DNA from: Lacrimispora sp. 210928-DFI.3.58 | GTDB taxonomy: Bacteria > Bacillota > Clostridia > Lachnospirales > Lachnospiraceae | NCBI RefSeq assembly: GCF_020554865.1 | Contig: NZ_JAJCIC010000027.1 | Location: 5,503-69,502 of the forward strand | Direction of reading: 5' to 3' | DNA: 64,000 nucleotides | In this document: piece by piece, positions 44,235-53,487 of the stretch | How the letters are laid out: every line of letters starts with the position of its first letter | Numbering within the stretch: position 1 is the stretch's first letter | The notes under the pieces: model-generated | What the model saw: the letters and a program-made list of their open reading frames with translations, nothing else | What the model was told of the DNA's origin: nothing | The model's database searches: none | Made by a program: the position numbers and the translations under genes

Positions 44235-44263
44235 ATCATAATACCTTTTTTTACTTTTGGCAA
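44235..44263 (-). promoter_or_regulatory. Promoter of the DUF1858 gene
   Basis: On the minus strand TTGCCA and TATGAT are 17 bases apart, about 70 bases upstream of the ATG. Confidence 0.7.
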
Positions 44264-44391
44264 GCCCTCCCTGCCTGAGTTTCCGCATTTTGCCGTGACT
44301 GCGTTACAGTTCAGGCCTCATGATATTGACAATTTTTTATCATTAACTCTGGTTATAGGTGCTTGTTAAAAAATATTATCAGTTTTTCCTA

Positions 44392-44420
44392 TTGACGTGT
44401 ATACAATGTGCATATATAAT
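44392..44420 (+). promoter_or_regulatory. Promoter of the pfl genes
   Basis: TTGACG, 17 bases and a perfect TATAAT. It predicts a leader of about 170 bases before the pfl start at 44599. Confidence 0.85.
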
Positions 44421-44524
44421 ACGTGTTGCAAAAGCAACAGCGCAGCCCTCTCATTTGTAGTACACTATGGACGTACAAAATGACAGTATGGCTGCGTTAC
44501 AATCGGTAAATACTATTTATGATC

Positions 44525-44572
44525 AAATTGGCTGGTGCTTTCAGACACCAGGGCCAAACGGCCAGCCCAATT
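44525..44572 (+). other. Structured segment of the pfl leader
   Basis: An outer ATTGG/CCAAT stem encloses two hairpins, CTGGTG/CACCAG and GGCC/GGCC, giving a three-way junction shortly before the CAGGAGG ribosome site. It does not show the conserved core of the ZTP (pfl-motif) riboswitch. Confidence 0.5.
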
Positions 44573-44598
44573 CACACATTTCACAGGAGGACAAGTCA

Positions 44599-46707
44599 AT
44601 GAGAACAGAATGGAACACATTTAATCCCGGTGTGTGGCAGCGTGAGATCAATGTCCGCGACTTCATCCAGAAGAACTACACCCCCTATGACGGAAATGAC
44701 GAATTCCTTGAGGGACCAACGCAGAATACCCAGGACCTCTGGGCCCAGGTCATGGACCTTTCCGAGCAGGAACGTGCAAAGGGCGGCGTGCTGGATATGG
44801 ATACAAAGATCATTTCCACCATCACCTCTCATGGTCCGGGCTATTTGAATAAAGAAAAGGAGACCATCGTTGGTTTTCAGACAGACAAGCCTTTTAAGCG
44901 CTCCCTGCAGCCATACGGCGGCATCCGCATGGCAGTAAAGGCCTGCCAGGACAACGGCTACGAGGTTGATCCTGAAATCGTTGAATTTTTTACAAAACAT
45001 AGAAAGACACATAATGCAGGCGTATTCGACGCCTACACCCCTGAGATGAGAGCCTGCCGCTCCAGCCACATTATCACCGGACTTCCTGATGCCTATGGCC
45101 GCGGCCGTATCATCGGCGACTACCGCAGGGTGGCGCTGTACGGTGTCGATGCCCTGATCGCAGAGAAGAAGGAGGAAAAGGACTCCACACGTACCATCAT
45201 GTACTCTGACGTTATCAGAGAGCGCGAGGAGCTTTCCGAGCAGATCCGTGCCCTGGAGGACTTAAAGGTTCTGGGTCAGATCTATGGCTATGACATTTCG
45301 AAGCCTGCTTCCGATGTAAAGGAGGCCATCCAATGGACCTACTTCGGCTATCTGGCAGCAGTTAAGGAGCAGAACGGCGCCGCGATGTCTCTGGGACGTA
45401 CCTCCACCTTCCTTGACATTTACGCAGAGCGCGACCTGAAGGCCGGAAAATATACGGAAGCCCAGATCCAGGAGTTTGTCGACCACTTCATCATGAAGCT
45501 GCGCCTGATCAAATTTGCCAGAACACCGGAATATAACGAGCTTTTCTCCGGAGACCCTACCTGGGTAACAGAGTCCATCGGCGGCATCGGCATTGACGGA
45601 CGCCACATGGTAACAAAGATGTCCTTCCGTTACCTTCACACCTTACAGAACCTGGGAACTGCTCCGGAGCCAAATATGACCGTTCTCTGGTCCACAAGGC
45701 TTCCTGAGAATTTCAAGAGGTTCTGTGCAAAGACCTCCATCGAGTCCTCCTCCATCCAGTATGAGAACGATGACCTGATGCGTGTGACCCACGGTGATGA
45801 CTATGCCATTGCCTGCTGTGTATCCAGCATGCGCGTTGGCAAGGAAATGCAGTTCTTCGGCGCAAGAGCAAACCTGGCCAAGTGCCTGCTTTATGCCATC
45901 AACGGAGGCGTAGATGAGATCAGCGGCAAGCAGGTGGGACCAAAGTACCGCCCTGTTACCTCCGAGTATCTTGACTACGATGACGTCATGGACAAATACA
46001 AGGATATGATGAAATGGCTGGCAAAGGTTTATGTCAATGCCCTGAACATTATCCACTACAACCATGACCGCTACTGCTATGAACGCCTTCAGATGGCTCT
46101 TCATGACAAGAAGGTCACAAGATGGTTCGCCACCGGCATCGCAGGCCTGTCTGTTGTGGCAGACTCCCTTTCTGCTATTAAATATGCAAAGGTGAAGACT
46201 GTGCGCAATGAAAAGGGTATCGTAGTAGATTATATCGTGGAGGGAGATTTCCCAAAATATGGAAACAACGATGACCGCGTAGACCAGATTGCCGCTGACC
46301 TGGTGCATACCTTTATGAGCTATGTCAAGGGCAACCACACCTACAGAGGCGGCATTCCTACCACCTCCATCCTGACGATCACCTCCAATGTGGTATACGG
46401 CAAGAACACCGGCTCCACACCGGACGGACGTAAGGGCGGACAGCCTTTCGCACCTGGTGCTAACCCCATGCATCACAGAGACAGCCACGGTGCAGTTGCC
46501 TCCCTGGCATCAGTAGCAAAGCTCCCATTCCGCGATGCACAGGACGGTATCTCCAACACCTTCTCCATTATCCCAGGCGCTCTGGGCAAGGACGACCAGG
46601 TATTCATGGGAGATCTGGAGATCGAGCTGAATGGCTGCGGCGGAGCATGCGACGGCCCAACCTTATTCCAGGGCCTTGATGCAGAGGCAGATATTGAGGA
46701 GTCCTGA
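44599..46707 (+). CDS. pflB: Pyruvate formate-lyase catalytic protein without the glycyl-radical tail
   Basis: The product (702 residues) aligns with formate C-acetyltransferase from [20 protein letters not shown] to the near-terminal [12 protein letters not shown]. The active-site cysteine pair is Cys406-Cys407 in [13 protein letters not shown]. Standard enzymes are about 740-760 residues and end with a glycyl-radical domain; here the protein ends in a different, Cys-containing tail ([10 protein letters not shown] ... EADIEES) and the radical domain is a separate gene 75 bases on. CAGGAGG lies eight bases before the ATG. It cleaves pyruvate with CoA to acetyl-CoA and formate. Confidence 0.93.
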   Translation: MRTEWNTFNPGVWQREINVRDFIQKNYTPYDGNDEFLEGPTQNTQDLWAQVMDLSEQERAKGGVLDMDTKIISTITSHGPGYLNKEKETIVGFQTDKPFKRSLQPYGGIRMAVKACQDNGYEVDPEIVEFFTKHRKTHNAGVFDAYTPEMRACRSSHIITGLPDAYGRGRIIGDYRRVALYGVDALIAEKKEEKDSTRTIMYSDVIREREELSEQIRALEDLKVLGQIYGYDISKPASDVKEAIQWTYFGYLAAVKEQNGAAMSLGRTSTFLDIYAERDLKAGKYTEAQIQEFVDHFIMKLRLIKFARTPEYNELFSGDPTWVTESIGGIGIDGRHMVTKMSFRYLHTLQNLGTAPEPNMTVLWSTRLPENFKRFCAKTSIESSSIQYENDDLMRVTHGDDYAIACCVSSMRVGKEMQFFGARANLAKCLLYAINGGVDEISGKQVGPKYRPVTSEYLDYDDVMDKYKDMMKWLAKVYVNALNIIHYNHDRYCYERLQMALHDKKVTRWFATGIAGLSVVADSLSAIKYAKVKTVRNEKGIVVDYIVEGDFPKYGNNDDRVDQIAADLVHTFMSYVKGNHTYRGGIPTTSILTITSNVVYGKNTGSTPDGRKGGQPFAPGANPMHHRDSHGAVASLASVAKLPFRDAQDGISNTFSIIPGALGKDDQVFMGDLEIELNGCGGACDGPTLFQGLDAEADIEES

Positions 46708-46782
46708 TATCTCTGCCAGTATAGAAAGAACTGTTAACAAGACACACTACACTACATTTATAAAGAAAGCGAGGACATTACA

Positions 46783-47028
46783 ATGGTAAAAGCAAGCGAA
46801 GCGCAGATCGACAACCTGGTAGGCCTTTTAGACGGTTATGCTCAGGAAGGCGGACATCATCTTAATGTAAATGTATTCAGCAAGGAAACCCTGCTGGATG
46901 CCCAGGCACATCCTGAAAAATATCCTCAGCTTACCGTGCGTGTTTCCGGCTATGCCGTGAACTTCAATAAGCTGACAAAGGAACAGCAGGATGAGGTTAT
47001 TTCCAGAACCTTCCACGACAGCATTTGA
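46783..47028 (+). CDS. grcA: Separate glycyl-radical domain protein of pyruvate formate-lyase (GrcA-like)
   Basis: The 81-residue protein equals the missing C-terminus of pyruvate formate-lyase: [38 protein letters not shown] with the radical Gly56, and [15 protein letters not shown]. In Escherichia coli a similar protein (YfiD/GrcA) is a spare part that replaces an oxygen-cleaved tail. Here it is the only source of a radical glycine next to a tailless enzyme, so it is probably an obligatory subunit. It lies between the catalytic gene and the activase. Confidence 0.93.
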   Translation: MVKASEAQIDNLVGLLDGYAQEGGHHLNVNVFSKETLLDAQAHPEKYPQLTVRVSGYAVNFNKLTKEQQDEVISRTFHDSI

Positions 47029-47124
47029 TCGGATTTCAACAGGACAGGGCAGCCGTATACATGCGGCTGCCTTACCGTTCTCACTGTATATGCAGAATAT
47101 ACCGTACAGCAAAGGAGCAGTATT

Positions 47125-47877
47125 ATGATCGGACGTGTTCATTCCATAGAGAGCTTTGGTACAGTGGACGGCCCCGGCATCCGTATGGTGATCTTTTTAA
47201 GCGGCTGTCCTATGCGCTGCCTGTACTGCCATAATCCCGATACCTGGGATCCCCGCGGGGGAACTCCTACTACGGTTGGGGAGCTTTTAGACCAGTTCGA
47301 GCATGCGCGGCATTTCTATAAAAGGGGCGGCATCACGGTCAGCGGAGGAGAGCCTCTGGTGCAGATCGGTTTTGTGACAGAGCTTTTTGAGGAGGCGAAA
47401 AAACGGGGGATCCATACCTGCCTTGATACCTCCGGCATTACCTTCCGCCCCGATTCTCCCGGCATCCTTGCTTCCTTTGACCGGCTTATGGCTGTCACTG
47501 ACCTGGTAATGCTTGACATCAAGCACATTGACCCGGCAGAGCATGAAAAGCTGTGCAGCCAGCCCCAGGCTCCTGTAATGGCCTTTGCCGCCTATCTGGA
47601 AGCCAAAAAGATACCTGTATGGATACGCCATGTGGTCGTCCCCGGCATTACGGACAAAGAGGAATATTTATACCGCCTGGGCCGCTACCTGGGAACATTA
47701 AAAAACATCAAGGCCCTTGACGTCCTCCCCTATCACGATATGGGAAAGGCAAAATATGAGAAACTGGGCATTCCCTATGCCCTGGAGGATGTGAAACCCC
47801 TTCCCCAGTCCGAGGCAGCCAAAGCTCGCGCAGTCATCCTTGGCGGGATGAGAGACAGCCGGAATATTGCTCTTTAA
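47125..47877 (+). CDS. pflA: Pyruvate formate-lyase activating enzyme
   Basis: The 250-residue radical-SAM protein has the cluster motif CPMRCLYCHNPD and typical flanks (IESFGTVDGPGIRMVIFLSG, GGITVSGGEPLVQ). It uses S-adenosylmethionine to place a radical on the glycine of the partner protein, here on the separate 81-residue subunit. AAAGGAG precedes the ATG and the gene follows grcA by about 100 bases. Confidence 0.95.
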   Translation: MIGRVHSIESFGTVDGPGIRMVIFLSGCPMRCLYCHNPDTWDPRGGTPTTVGELLDQFEHARHFYKRGGITVSGGEPLVQIGFVTELFEEAKKRGIHTCLDTSGITFRPDSPGILASFDRLMAVTDLVMLDIKHIDPAEHEKLCSQPQAPVMAFAAYLEAKKIPVWIRHVVVPGITDKEEYLYRLGRYLGTLKNIKALDVLPYHDMGKAKYEKLGIPYALEDVKPLPQSEAAKARAVILGGMRDSRNIAL

Positions 47878-47915
47878 TTTGTACAATTTTAGGGACTGGA
47901 GGCAGCATTTTCCTC

Positions 47916-47944
47916 TTGAATAATTAGGCGAGATCGTTTAAAAT
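47916..47944 (+). promoter_or_regulatory. Promoter of the ferredoxin gene
   Basis: TTGAAT, 17 bases and TAAAAT lie about 40 bases upstream of the ferredoxin ATG. Confidence 0.75.
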
Positions 47945-47983
47945 GAAATAACAATGTATACAAATAAAAGGAGGTACTTTACT

Positions 47984-48151
47984 ATGGCATATGTAATTGG
48001 TGATTCTTGCGTAAGCTGCGGAAGCTGTGCAGCAGAATGTCCAGTTAGCGCAATCTCTGAGGGAGATGGCAAGTACGTTATCGACGCTGATACCTGCATC
48101 GACTGCGGTACATGCGCAGCTACCTGCCCAACAGGCGCTATCGAGGGCTAA
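47984..48151 (+). CDS. 2[4Fe-4S] ferredoxin
   Basis: The 55-residue protein has two CxxCxxCxxxCP clusters (CVSCGSCAAECP and CIDCGTCAATCP), typical clostridial ferredoxin. It carries electrons at low potential, for example to hydrogenase or radical-SAM systems such as the activase next door. ATG at 47984 follows AAGGAGG; an upstream in-frame ATG at 47954 lacks a ribosome site. It has its own promoter and terminator. Confidence 0.95.
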   Translation: MAYVIGDSCVSCGSCAAECPVSAISEGDGKYVIDADTCIDCGTCAATCPTGAIEG

Positions 48152-48164
48152 TTAAGAAGTACAT

Positions 48165-48212
48165 AAAGGGGACTGGTGAACGGCAGATCTACTGCTCACC
48201 AGTCCCCTTTTT
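48165..48212 (+). terminator. Terminator of the ferredoxin gene
   Basis: AAAGGGGACTGGTGA pairs over 15 bp with TCACCAGTCCCCTTT, with a small GCAG/CTGC stem in the loop; the T-run continues after the stem. Confidence 0.92.
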
Positions 48213-48218
48213 CTATTT

Positions 48219-48309
48219 GTGTACTCTCGGGATCTCCCTTGCACCCGCTTTTGCAGCTGACAAAAAATCATCTCACAAAATCGGGCACAAAGAGATTCCG
48301 AGAGTACAC
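48219..48309. mobile_element. 91-bp MITE-like element with target-site duplication
   Basis: Terminal inverted repeats GTGTACTCTCGG/CCGAGAGTACAC extend inward to 18 bp with GATCTC/GAGATT (one wobble). The element is flanked on both sides by the direct repeat CTATTT (48213-48218 and 48310-48315), the mark of transposition. It has no coding capacity and lies just after the ferredoxin terminator. Confidence 0.75.
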
Positions 48310-48367
48310 CTATTTTTAAATGCTGCTGCATATTCTGGCAATATAACATTTTTTAGAGGGATCCTGA

Positions 48368-49084
48368 ATGAACAAGCCCGTCATAGGCATTACGCCCTCC
48401 CACAACACAGAAAATGATGATATCAGCCTGCGCCCCACCTATCTGCGGGCCATTGCCGCTGCAGGCGGCCTGCCTGTTGTACTCCCTTTGGAGGCCGGAT
48501 CTGAGGACTTAAGGCAGCTTACCGCCCTCTGTGATGGCTTTTTATTCTCCGGCGGCCCGGATCCCCATGCCTTTTTGTTTGGCGAAGAAACACAGGTCCA
48601 CTGCGGGAATGTATCTCCGGCCAGAGACAGGATGGAGATGGAGCTTCTCACCCAGGTCATGGAGGCGGGGAAACCTATTTTAGGCATCTGCAGGGGTATC
48701 CAGCTCATCAACGTTGCCCTGGGCGGGGATATTTACCAGGATATCCCCAGCCAGACAGAAAGCCTTTTTCCCATTGCCCACAGCCAGCCCTTTTCCTATG
48801 CTTATCCCTCCCATCATGTAAGTGTGGCAGAAGGAAGCCTGCTGTCCGGGATTACCGGGGACGCATCCTTCATCGAAGTCAACAGCATGCACCACCAGGC
48901 CGTCCGTACCACCGCTCCGGGCCTCATCCCATGTGGTTTTGCGCCTGACGGCCTTATCGAAGCCCTGGAAAAGCCTGACTATCCTTTTTTACTGGGCGTG
49001 CAATGGCATCCGGAGTACCTGTGGAAAACCCACGGGGAAGCTGCTGAGATCTTCCGGCAGTTTGTTAAGGCCTGCAGAAAGTGA
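48368..49084 (+). CDS. Class I glutamine amidotransferase-like / gamma-glutamyl-GABA hydrolase family protein
   Basis: The 238-residue protein is of the peptidase C26 (PuuD) type: nucleophile Cys in ILGICRGIQLINVALGG, and the His-Glu pair in LGVQWHPEYLW. The family hydrolyses gamma-glutamyl amides, for example gamma-glutamyl-GABA in putrescine breakdown. No putrescine gene is adjacent, so the substrate is open. It lies alone between the MITE-like element and the convergent M24 gene. Confidence 0.88.
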   Translation: MNKPVIGITPSHNTENDDISLRPTYLRAIAAAGGLPVVLPLEAGSEDLRQLTALCDGFLFSGGPDPHAFLFGEETQVHCGNVSPARDRMEMELLTQVMEAGKPILGICRGIQLINVALGGDIYQDIPSQTESLFPIAHSQPFSYAYPSHHVSVAEGSLLSGITGDASFIEVNSMHHQAVRTTAPGLIPCGFAPDGLIEALEKPDYPFLLGVQWHPEYLWKTHGEAAEIFRQFVKACRK

Positions 49085-49153
49085 AATCGTGCTAAACATG
49101 GGTCACCGGCGCATAGCAGCGGCAAATACTCTTGCAGACATGCCTGCTTGGCT

Positions 49154-50302
49154 TTAACTAAAGGTCAGCTCTTCCAGTGTCCGCTTAAAATCCGTTGTAT
49201 TTTCATAGCCGTTCTCCGTGATGATCAGCGTATCCGAATGGCGGAAGCCTCCCACCTCCGGTATATAGATCCCCGGCTCTACCGTGAACACCATATCCTT
49301 CTCCAATACCAGGTCTGAGTCAAAAATCAAAAATGGCTCTTCATGGCGTCCCAGACCCTGTCCATGGCCTGTTCTGTGAATGGCATATTCGCCATAGCCG
49401 TATTTATTCAGAACGCTGCGGGCTAAGGAATCCATCTCCCTGCATGTAACACCGGGACGTATAGCCTCCAGAACCGCCATCTGTGCTTCTACCATGGCTG
49501 AAAAGGCACGCTTTGCCTCTTCCTTTGGCTTTCCCACAAAAAAGGTCCTTTCCAGCTCCCCGTGATAGCCGTTGATTGCCGGCTTGCGTATATGGATTAC
49601 CATATCGCCATCCTGGAACTTGCGCAGGCCTGAAAATACATGGGGCATGTTGGTCCGCTTGATCCCTGATGGTGTGAAGCAGGTCGGTGAGGAAAAGACA
49701 TAGGGATAGTTGTCCCCTGATATCAGGTTATAAAGAGCTGTTGAGCCAAACTGTTCCAGCTCCAGTTCTGTTATCCCCGGCCTTGCATGCTCCAGCGAGA
49801 TTCCCATGGCATATTTGCACAGGCGCCCTGCCTCCCGGATGCAGTCCTTTTCATATTCATCTTTAATGGCGCGAAGCCTCTTCACATAGCCTGAAATGTC
49901 CTTCAGGCGGCAGCCCCAGTCCCTGATCATATCTGCCTGTATCAAGCTTAAGGCTCCTGCCTCAATGCCCACCATGGTATTGGCTTTCTTAGTCAGCAGC
50001 GTTTTTAAGATCTGAAAGGCCCCAGGGCATTCCTCCGCTTTTGGCGGATGCTCATAATACACATGGATCTTGTCCGCCACTGTGGAATCCAGGTTCGCGT
50101 GATCCTCCTCCAGCGCCGGTACGATCAGATGTGTCTCTGTCTCTGACACAACAAGGCGTATGGGCCTGGTATAGGTGATAGCCTGAAATCCGCTGAAATA
50201 CTCCATGTTCTCCGGGCTGGACAGAAGGCAGATATCCACCCCCTGATCCGCCATATAACGCCGAAGCTTCTCTACGCGTTCTCCTGCAGGAAATGAAAGC
50301 AT
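49154..50302 (-). CDS. M24 family creatinase/prolidase-like protein with altered metal site
   Basis: The 382-residue protein has the creatinase N-terminal domain and a pita-bread C-terminal domain with HRTGHGQGLGRHEEP and FTVEPGIYIPEVGGF. The two metal-binding Asp of true aminopeptidases are replaced (VIHIRKPAINGYHGELERT, where the usual second Asp is Glu) and the last ligand Glu is missing in GGFRHSDT. The LERT and RHSD patterns recall creatinase and ectoine-hydrolase-like members that work without metals. Its position next to an M20 amidohydrolase suggests sequential amide/amidine cleavage of one imported compound. Confidence 0.82.
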   Translation of the reverse strand: MLSFPAGERVEKLRRYMADQGVDICLLSSPENMEYFSGFQAITYTRPIRLVVSETETHLIVPALEEDHANLDSTVADKIHVYYEHPPKAEECPGAFQILKTLLTKKANTMVGIEAGALSLIQADMIRDWGCRLKDISGYVKRLRAIKDEYEKDCIREAGRLCKYAMGISLEHARPGITELELEQFGSTALYNLISGDNYPYVFSSPTCFTPSGIKRTNMPHVFSGLRKFQDGDMVIHIRKPAINGYHGELERTFFVGKPKEEAKRAFSAMVEAQMAVLEAIRPGVTCREMDSLARSVLNKYGYGEYAIHRTGHGQGLGRHEEPFLIFDSDLVLEKDMVFTVEPGIYIPEVGGFRHSDTLIITENGYENTTDFKRTLEELTFS

Positions 50303-50319
50303 ACCCTTCCTCCTCTCTC

Positions 50320-51510
50320 TTATACATCAAAGCCCAGATAATCTGCCGCCAAACCGATAATTGTCAGCATTCCGGTAGGTATGCATTTGGGGTCGCTGTA
50401 GAAGGTCGGAGAATGGGCTGATCCATAAGGCCCTCCTGGTGTGCGTGATCCCAGCCGCACAAATACACCCGGCTTTTTCTCCTTGATGTAGGCAAAATCC
50501 TCCGCCCCCATGGCTGCATGGGGAAGCATCTGTACCTTTTCCTTTCCCAGCATTTTTTTACCGGCACGAATAGCCCGGTCCACCCATTCATCCTCACATA
50601 CAAATGGCGGTACTCCACGGATAAATTCTACCTCCGCTGTGGTGCGGTAGGCCTGGGCGATGGAGGAAGCCACCCGCTTTAGGCTCTCCTCCACTCTCAT
50701 TCTGTCCGTTTCATTTAAGGTACGGCAGGTTCCGGTAAGCTCCACTGTCTCAGGCACAATATTGTGGGCCTTTCCTCCATGGATCGTGCAAACGGAAACC
50801 ACCACGGAATCTGCCGGATTCGTCTCCCGCGAAACCAATGTCTGCAGCCCTGTTACAATAGCGCTGGCAGCAACGATCGGGTCTCGCACGGTATGGCAGT
50901 GGGCGCCGTGACCGCTTCTTCCCTTTACTGTAATGTGGAATTCGTCTGCACTGGCCAAAATGGAGCCATATCTCACGCCGATGGTGCCAGCCTCGATTTC
51001 TGCTGAACAATGAAGGGCTGCCACTGCATCAATTTTATCAAAATCAATCTCCGGATCCTGCAAAAACAGCTTTGCGCCTTGAAGGATTTCCTCCCCAGGC
51101 TGGATAAAGAAATAAATAGAGCCTGAAAACTGGTCCTTTAAACGGCTTAAAATACTGGCTGCACCTACATTGATGCTCCCATGGACATCATGGCCGCAGG
51201 CGTGCATAACCCCCGGCACCTGGCTGCAGGGACACATAGAAGGGTCCTCCTCTATGGGCAGGGCATCAATATCTCCGCGGAATACAATGGTAGGCCCCTG
51301 TCCCGGCTTCGTGCCCTTTATCTCAAAAAATAGTCCCGTCTCTCCTACCCGCTTTATACGGTCATAATCCACATGTTCTTTGATATACTTTTCCAGCAGG
51401 GCGCAGGTCTCATATTCCTTCATGCTCAGCTCAGGATGCTCATGAATATGGTTGCGCAGAGCATTAATCTCCGGTGTAATCTCTTCTACTGCTTTTCTGA
51501 CATCAATCAT
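50320..51510 (-). CDS. M20 family amidohydrolase
   Basis: The product (396 residues) is of the amidohydrolase (hippurate hydrolase/IAA-amino-acid hydrolase) type: RNHIHEHPELS, GDIDALPIEE, the metal site VMHACGHDVHGS, FIQPGEEILQGA and GRSGHGAHCH. It cleaves N-acylated amino acids or similar amides. ATG at 51510 is selected because AAGGAG lies seven bases upstream. It sits between the YfcC transporter and the M24 gene, likely acting on the transported substrate. Confidence 0.88.
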   Translation of the reverse strand: MIDVRKAVEEITPEINALRNHIHEHPELSMKEYETCALLEKYIKEHVDYDRIKRVGETGLFFEIKGTKPGQGPTIVFRGDIDALPIEEDPSMCPCSQVPGVMHACGHDVHGSINVGAASILSRLKDQFSGSIYFFIQPGEEILQGAKLFLQDPEIDFDKIDAVAALHCSAEIEAGTIGVRYGSILASADEFHITVKGRSGHGAHCHTVRDPIVAASAIVTGLQTLVSRETNPADSVVVSVCTIHGGKAHNIVPETVELTGTCRTLNETDRMRVEESLKRVASSIAQAYRTTAEVEFIRGVPPFVCEDEWVDRAIRAGKKMLGKEKVQMLPHAAMGAEDFAYIKEKKPGVFVRLGSRTPGGPYGSAHSPTFYSDPKCIPTGMLTIIGLAADYLGFDV

Positions 51511-51537
51511 CTCTTGTCTCCTTTGCTTCAAAGGCTA

Positions 51538-52980
51538 TCAGAATCCCATCCAGCCTACAGACTGTAAAGCCATGGTGACAACAACTGCCACTGCCAATTC
51601 AATAATGATAAATTTGATCGCCCATTTAAAATACTTCGGGAAGCTGACGCCTGCAATTGCCAAGCATCCCATCAAAGGACCATTTAACGGTGTGGCAAGG
51701 TTGCTTAAGCCATCTCCAAACTGGAAGGCCTGTACCGCTACCTGACGGGTGATTCCCACCAGGTCCGCCATCGGAACCATAAGAGGCATTACCACCGCTG
51801 CCTGGCCGGAACCGGAGGGGATCAGAATATTGATCAGCGCATTGATGACAACCATAAAGCCTGCGCCTAATACAGAACCCATCTGTGCCAGAGGCTGGCT
51901 TAAGGCGTTGACGATCGTATCCATAACCTGGCCCTGGGATAGGATCAGTGCCACTGCACTGGCAATACCTACTACAAAGGATGCAGAAACCATAGGACCG
52001 CAACCCTTAATAAACTTCTTTGCAATCTCATTCATGCTAAAGCCGGAAATAATTCCTACAATTACTGCCAGCCCTAAGAACCAGGAAGAAATCTGCTTTG
52101 CAGACCAGCCGAATTTGATCGTAAGAGTTACACAGACCACAACTCCTGCCAGGAAGAAAAGCACAATTGCAAGCTGGCGCCTTGTAAGCTGGCTGCCGCT
52201 TCCGTCTGAGGAGCCTCCATCTGTACTCTTAAGTCCAATGTACTGGGACACAGCCATACCTGGCTCATAATTTAAGCTTCTGGTGGGATCCGCCTTTATC
52301 CTCTTATAATAAAACATGGTAACTACATATAAAAATGCAATATTTACAACACAGCAGACTGCACGTGGCAGCGTACCGGAGAAAATCGGCACCTCCGCCA
52401 GTGTCTGTGCCACGCCCAGAATACCGGGATTGGCAAAGCCTATGGAAAAGCCGGACATCAGTCCGAAGTAAATAATCAAAAAGCCCAGGAAATCATCTCC
52501 ACCCATAGCACGTGCCAGGAAAATACCGATCGGAACGATCGCAATGCCAAGATTTCCAAATACGCCTGCGGAATTGCCCAGTCCAAGTCCAAACATGATA
52601 ACTGCGATGGAAATCGCCTCTTTGCCGCGGAGCTTCTGAGCCATTGCCTGAAAGGCTGTTGACAGAGATTTTGTCTCCTCCAGCATATTGATCGCAGCGC
52701 CGCAGAAGAAGATCATAAAGATCGTGTTGGCACTGTTGATAAAGCCTTGGTAAATGCATTGCAGCATACCCCATGGTGTCTGGGGCTTGCCTTCAATGTA
52801 CGCAAAGCTGCCTGCTACGACCCGGTTGATCTTTCCCTCTGCCACTCGCTCAAATGCTCCCGCCGGAATGATCCAGGTCAGCACCATGGCGGCTATGCAC
52901 AGGATAAACAACAGCGCATATACATCCGGAAACTGTCTTGTCTTTTTCTTCGTGTCTTTTACCGCTTTTTCCGTTTTCAT
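51538..52980 (-). CDS. YfcC family membrane transporter
   Basis: The 480-residue protein has about 12 membrane segments and the YfcC/C4-dicarboxylate anaerobic carrier pattern (LTWIIPAGAFERV, GLGLGNSAGVFGN, NILIPSGSGQAAVVMPLMVP). Such transporters carry amino acids, peptides or dicarboxylates. It is the fourth gene of the minus-strand operon and presumably imports the substrate of the M20 and M24 enzymes that follow. Confidence 0.88.
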   Translation of the reverse strand: MKTEKAVKDTKKKTRQFPDVYALLFILCIAAMVLTWIIPAGAFERVAEGKINRVVAGSFAYIEGKPQTPWGMLQCIYQGFINSANTIFMIFFCGAAINMLEETKSLSTAFQAMAQKLRGKEAISIAVIMFGLGLGNSAGVFGNLGIAIVPIGIFLARAMGGDDFLGFLIIYFGLMSGFSIGFANPGILGVAQTLAEVPIFSGTLPRAVCCVVNIAFLYVVTMFYYKRIKADPTRSLNYEPGMAVSQYIGLKSTDGGSSDGSGSQLTRRQLAIVLFFLAGVVVCVTLTIKFGWSAKQISSWFLGLAVIVGIISGFSMNEIAKKFIKGCGPMVSASFVVGIASAVALILSQGQVMDTIVNALSQPLAQMGSVLGAGFMVVINALINILIPSGSGQAAVVMPLMVPMADLVGITRQVAVQAFQFGDGLSNLATPLNGPLMGCLAIAGVSFPKYFKWAIKFIIIELAVAVVVTMALQSVGWMGF

Positions 52981-53088
52981 AAGTATCCCCTTTCTCTTTC
53001 CCCTAGCAGCTGATTTGTGTCCTCAACAGCTGCCTTCTTTTATTTTCAAAGCCAGCAGTTTGCAGCTTTGAATTTGTAGTTCAGTCCG

Positions 53089-53487
53089 TCATATGGGAAC
53101 CATAAAAATTCTCAATGACCGGAAGGCCTTTCCGGCCGCCAGTCCCCCGCCTCTGACATTTCCGCCTCTGTACGCACATCCCACATGGATATGTACAAAT
53201 AGCGGGCAGGTCTTGTCCGGGTATACTGCCTCCAGAGCCGGATCCATCCGCTCCCTCTTCATCACCTCCCCTGTAAAGGAAATGACCTCTGCCGCTCCTT
53301 CCACTGCCACTGAAGCTGTCTTTAAAGGCAGCTTATCCTCAACGGGCGTGGTAAAGGCCATACCGATGACAGAACCTATGGCTCCTGATATGTAAGCTTC
53401 CTCCCATTTCTGTTCCAGAATATAACTGACAATGGTCTCCTTAATATCCTCGCCGCTGTTGACAGTCAGCTCATAAACTCCCCTCAT
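53089..53487 (-). CDS. PPC/DUF296 domain protein
   Basis: The 132-residue protein matches the PPC (DUF296) fold: EEAYISGAIGSVIGMAF, VISFTGEV and FVHIHVGCAYRGG followed by a Gly-rich GGGLAAG. Bacterial PPC proteins form trimers and are proposed to bind metal or small ligands; the role here is unknown. It overlaps the flavin reductase gene by four bases, so the two are translationally coupled. Confidence 0.8.
   Translation of the reverse strand: MRGVYELTVNSGEDIKETIVSYILEQKWEEAYISGAIGSVIGMAFTTPVEDKLPLKTASVAVEGAAEVISFTGEVMKRERMDPALEAVYPDKTCPLFVHIHVGCAYRGGNVRGGGLAAGKAFRSLRIFMVPI

Noticed and set aside
44467..44598. In-frame N-terminal extension of pyruvate formate-lyase by 44 codons
   Set aside because: No ribosome site precedes the ATG at 44467, the extension is not family-like, and CAGGAGG lies at proper distance from the ATG at 44599.
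44425..44598. ZTP (pfl-motif) riboswitch before the pfl gene
   Set aside because: The leader is folded, but the conserved ZTP core is not recognisable.
45643..46488. Open frame of 281 codons on the minus strand
   Set aside because: It is antisense to the highly conserved pyruvate formate-lyase gene.
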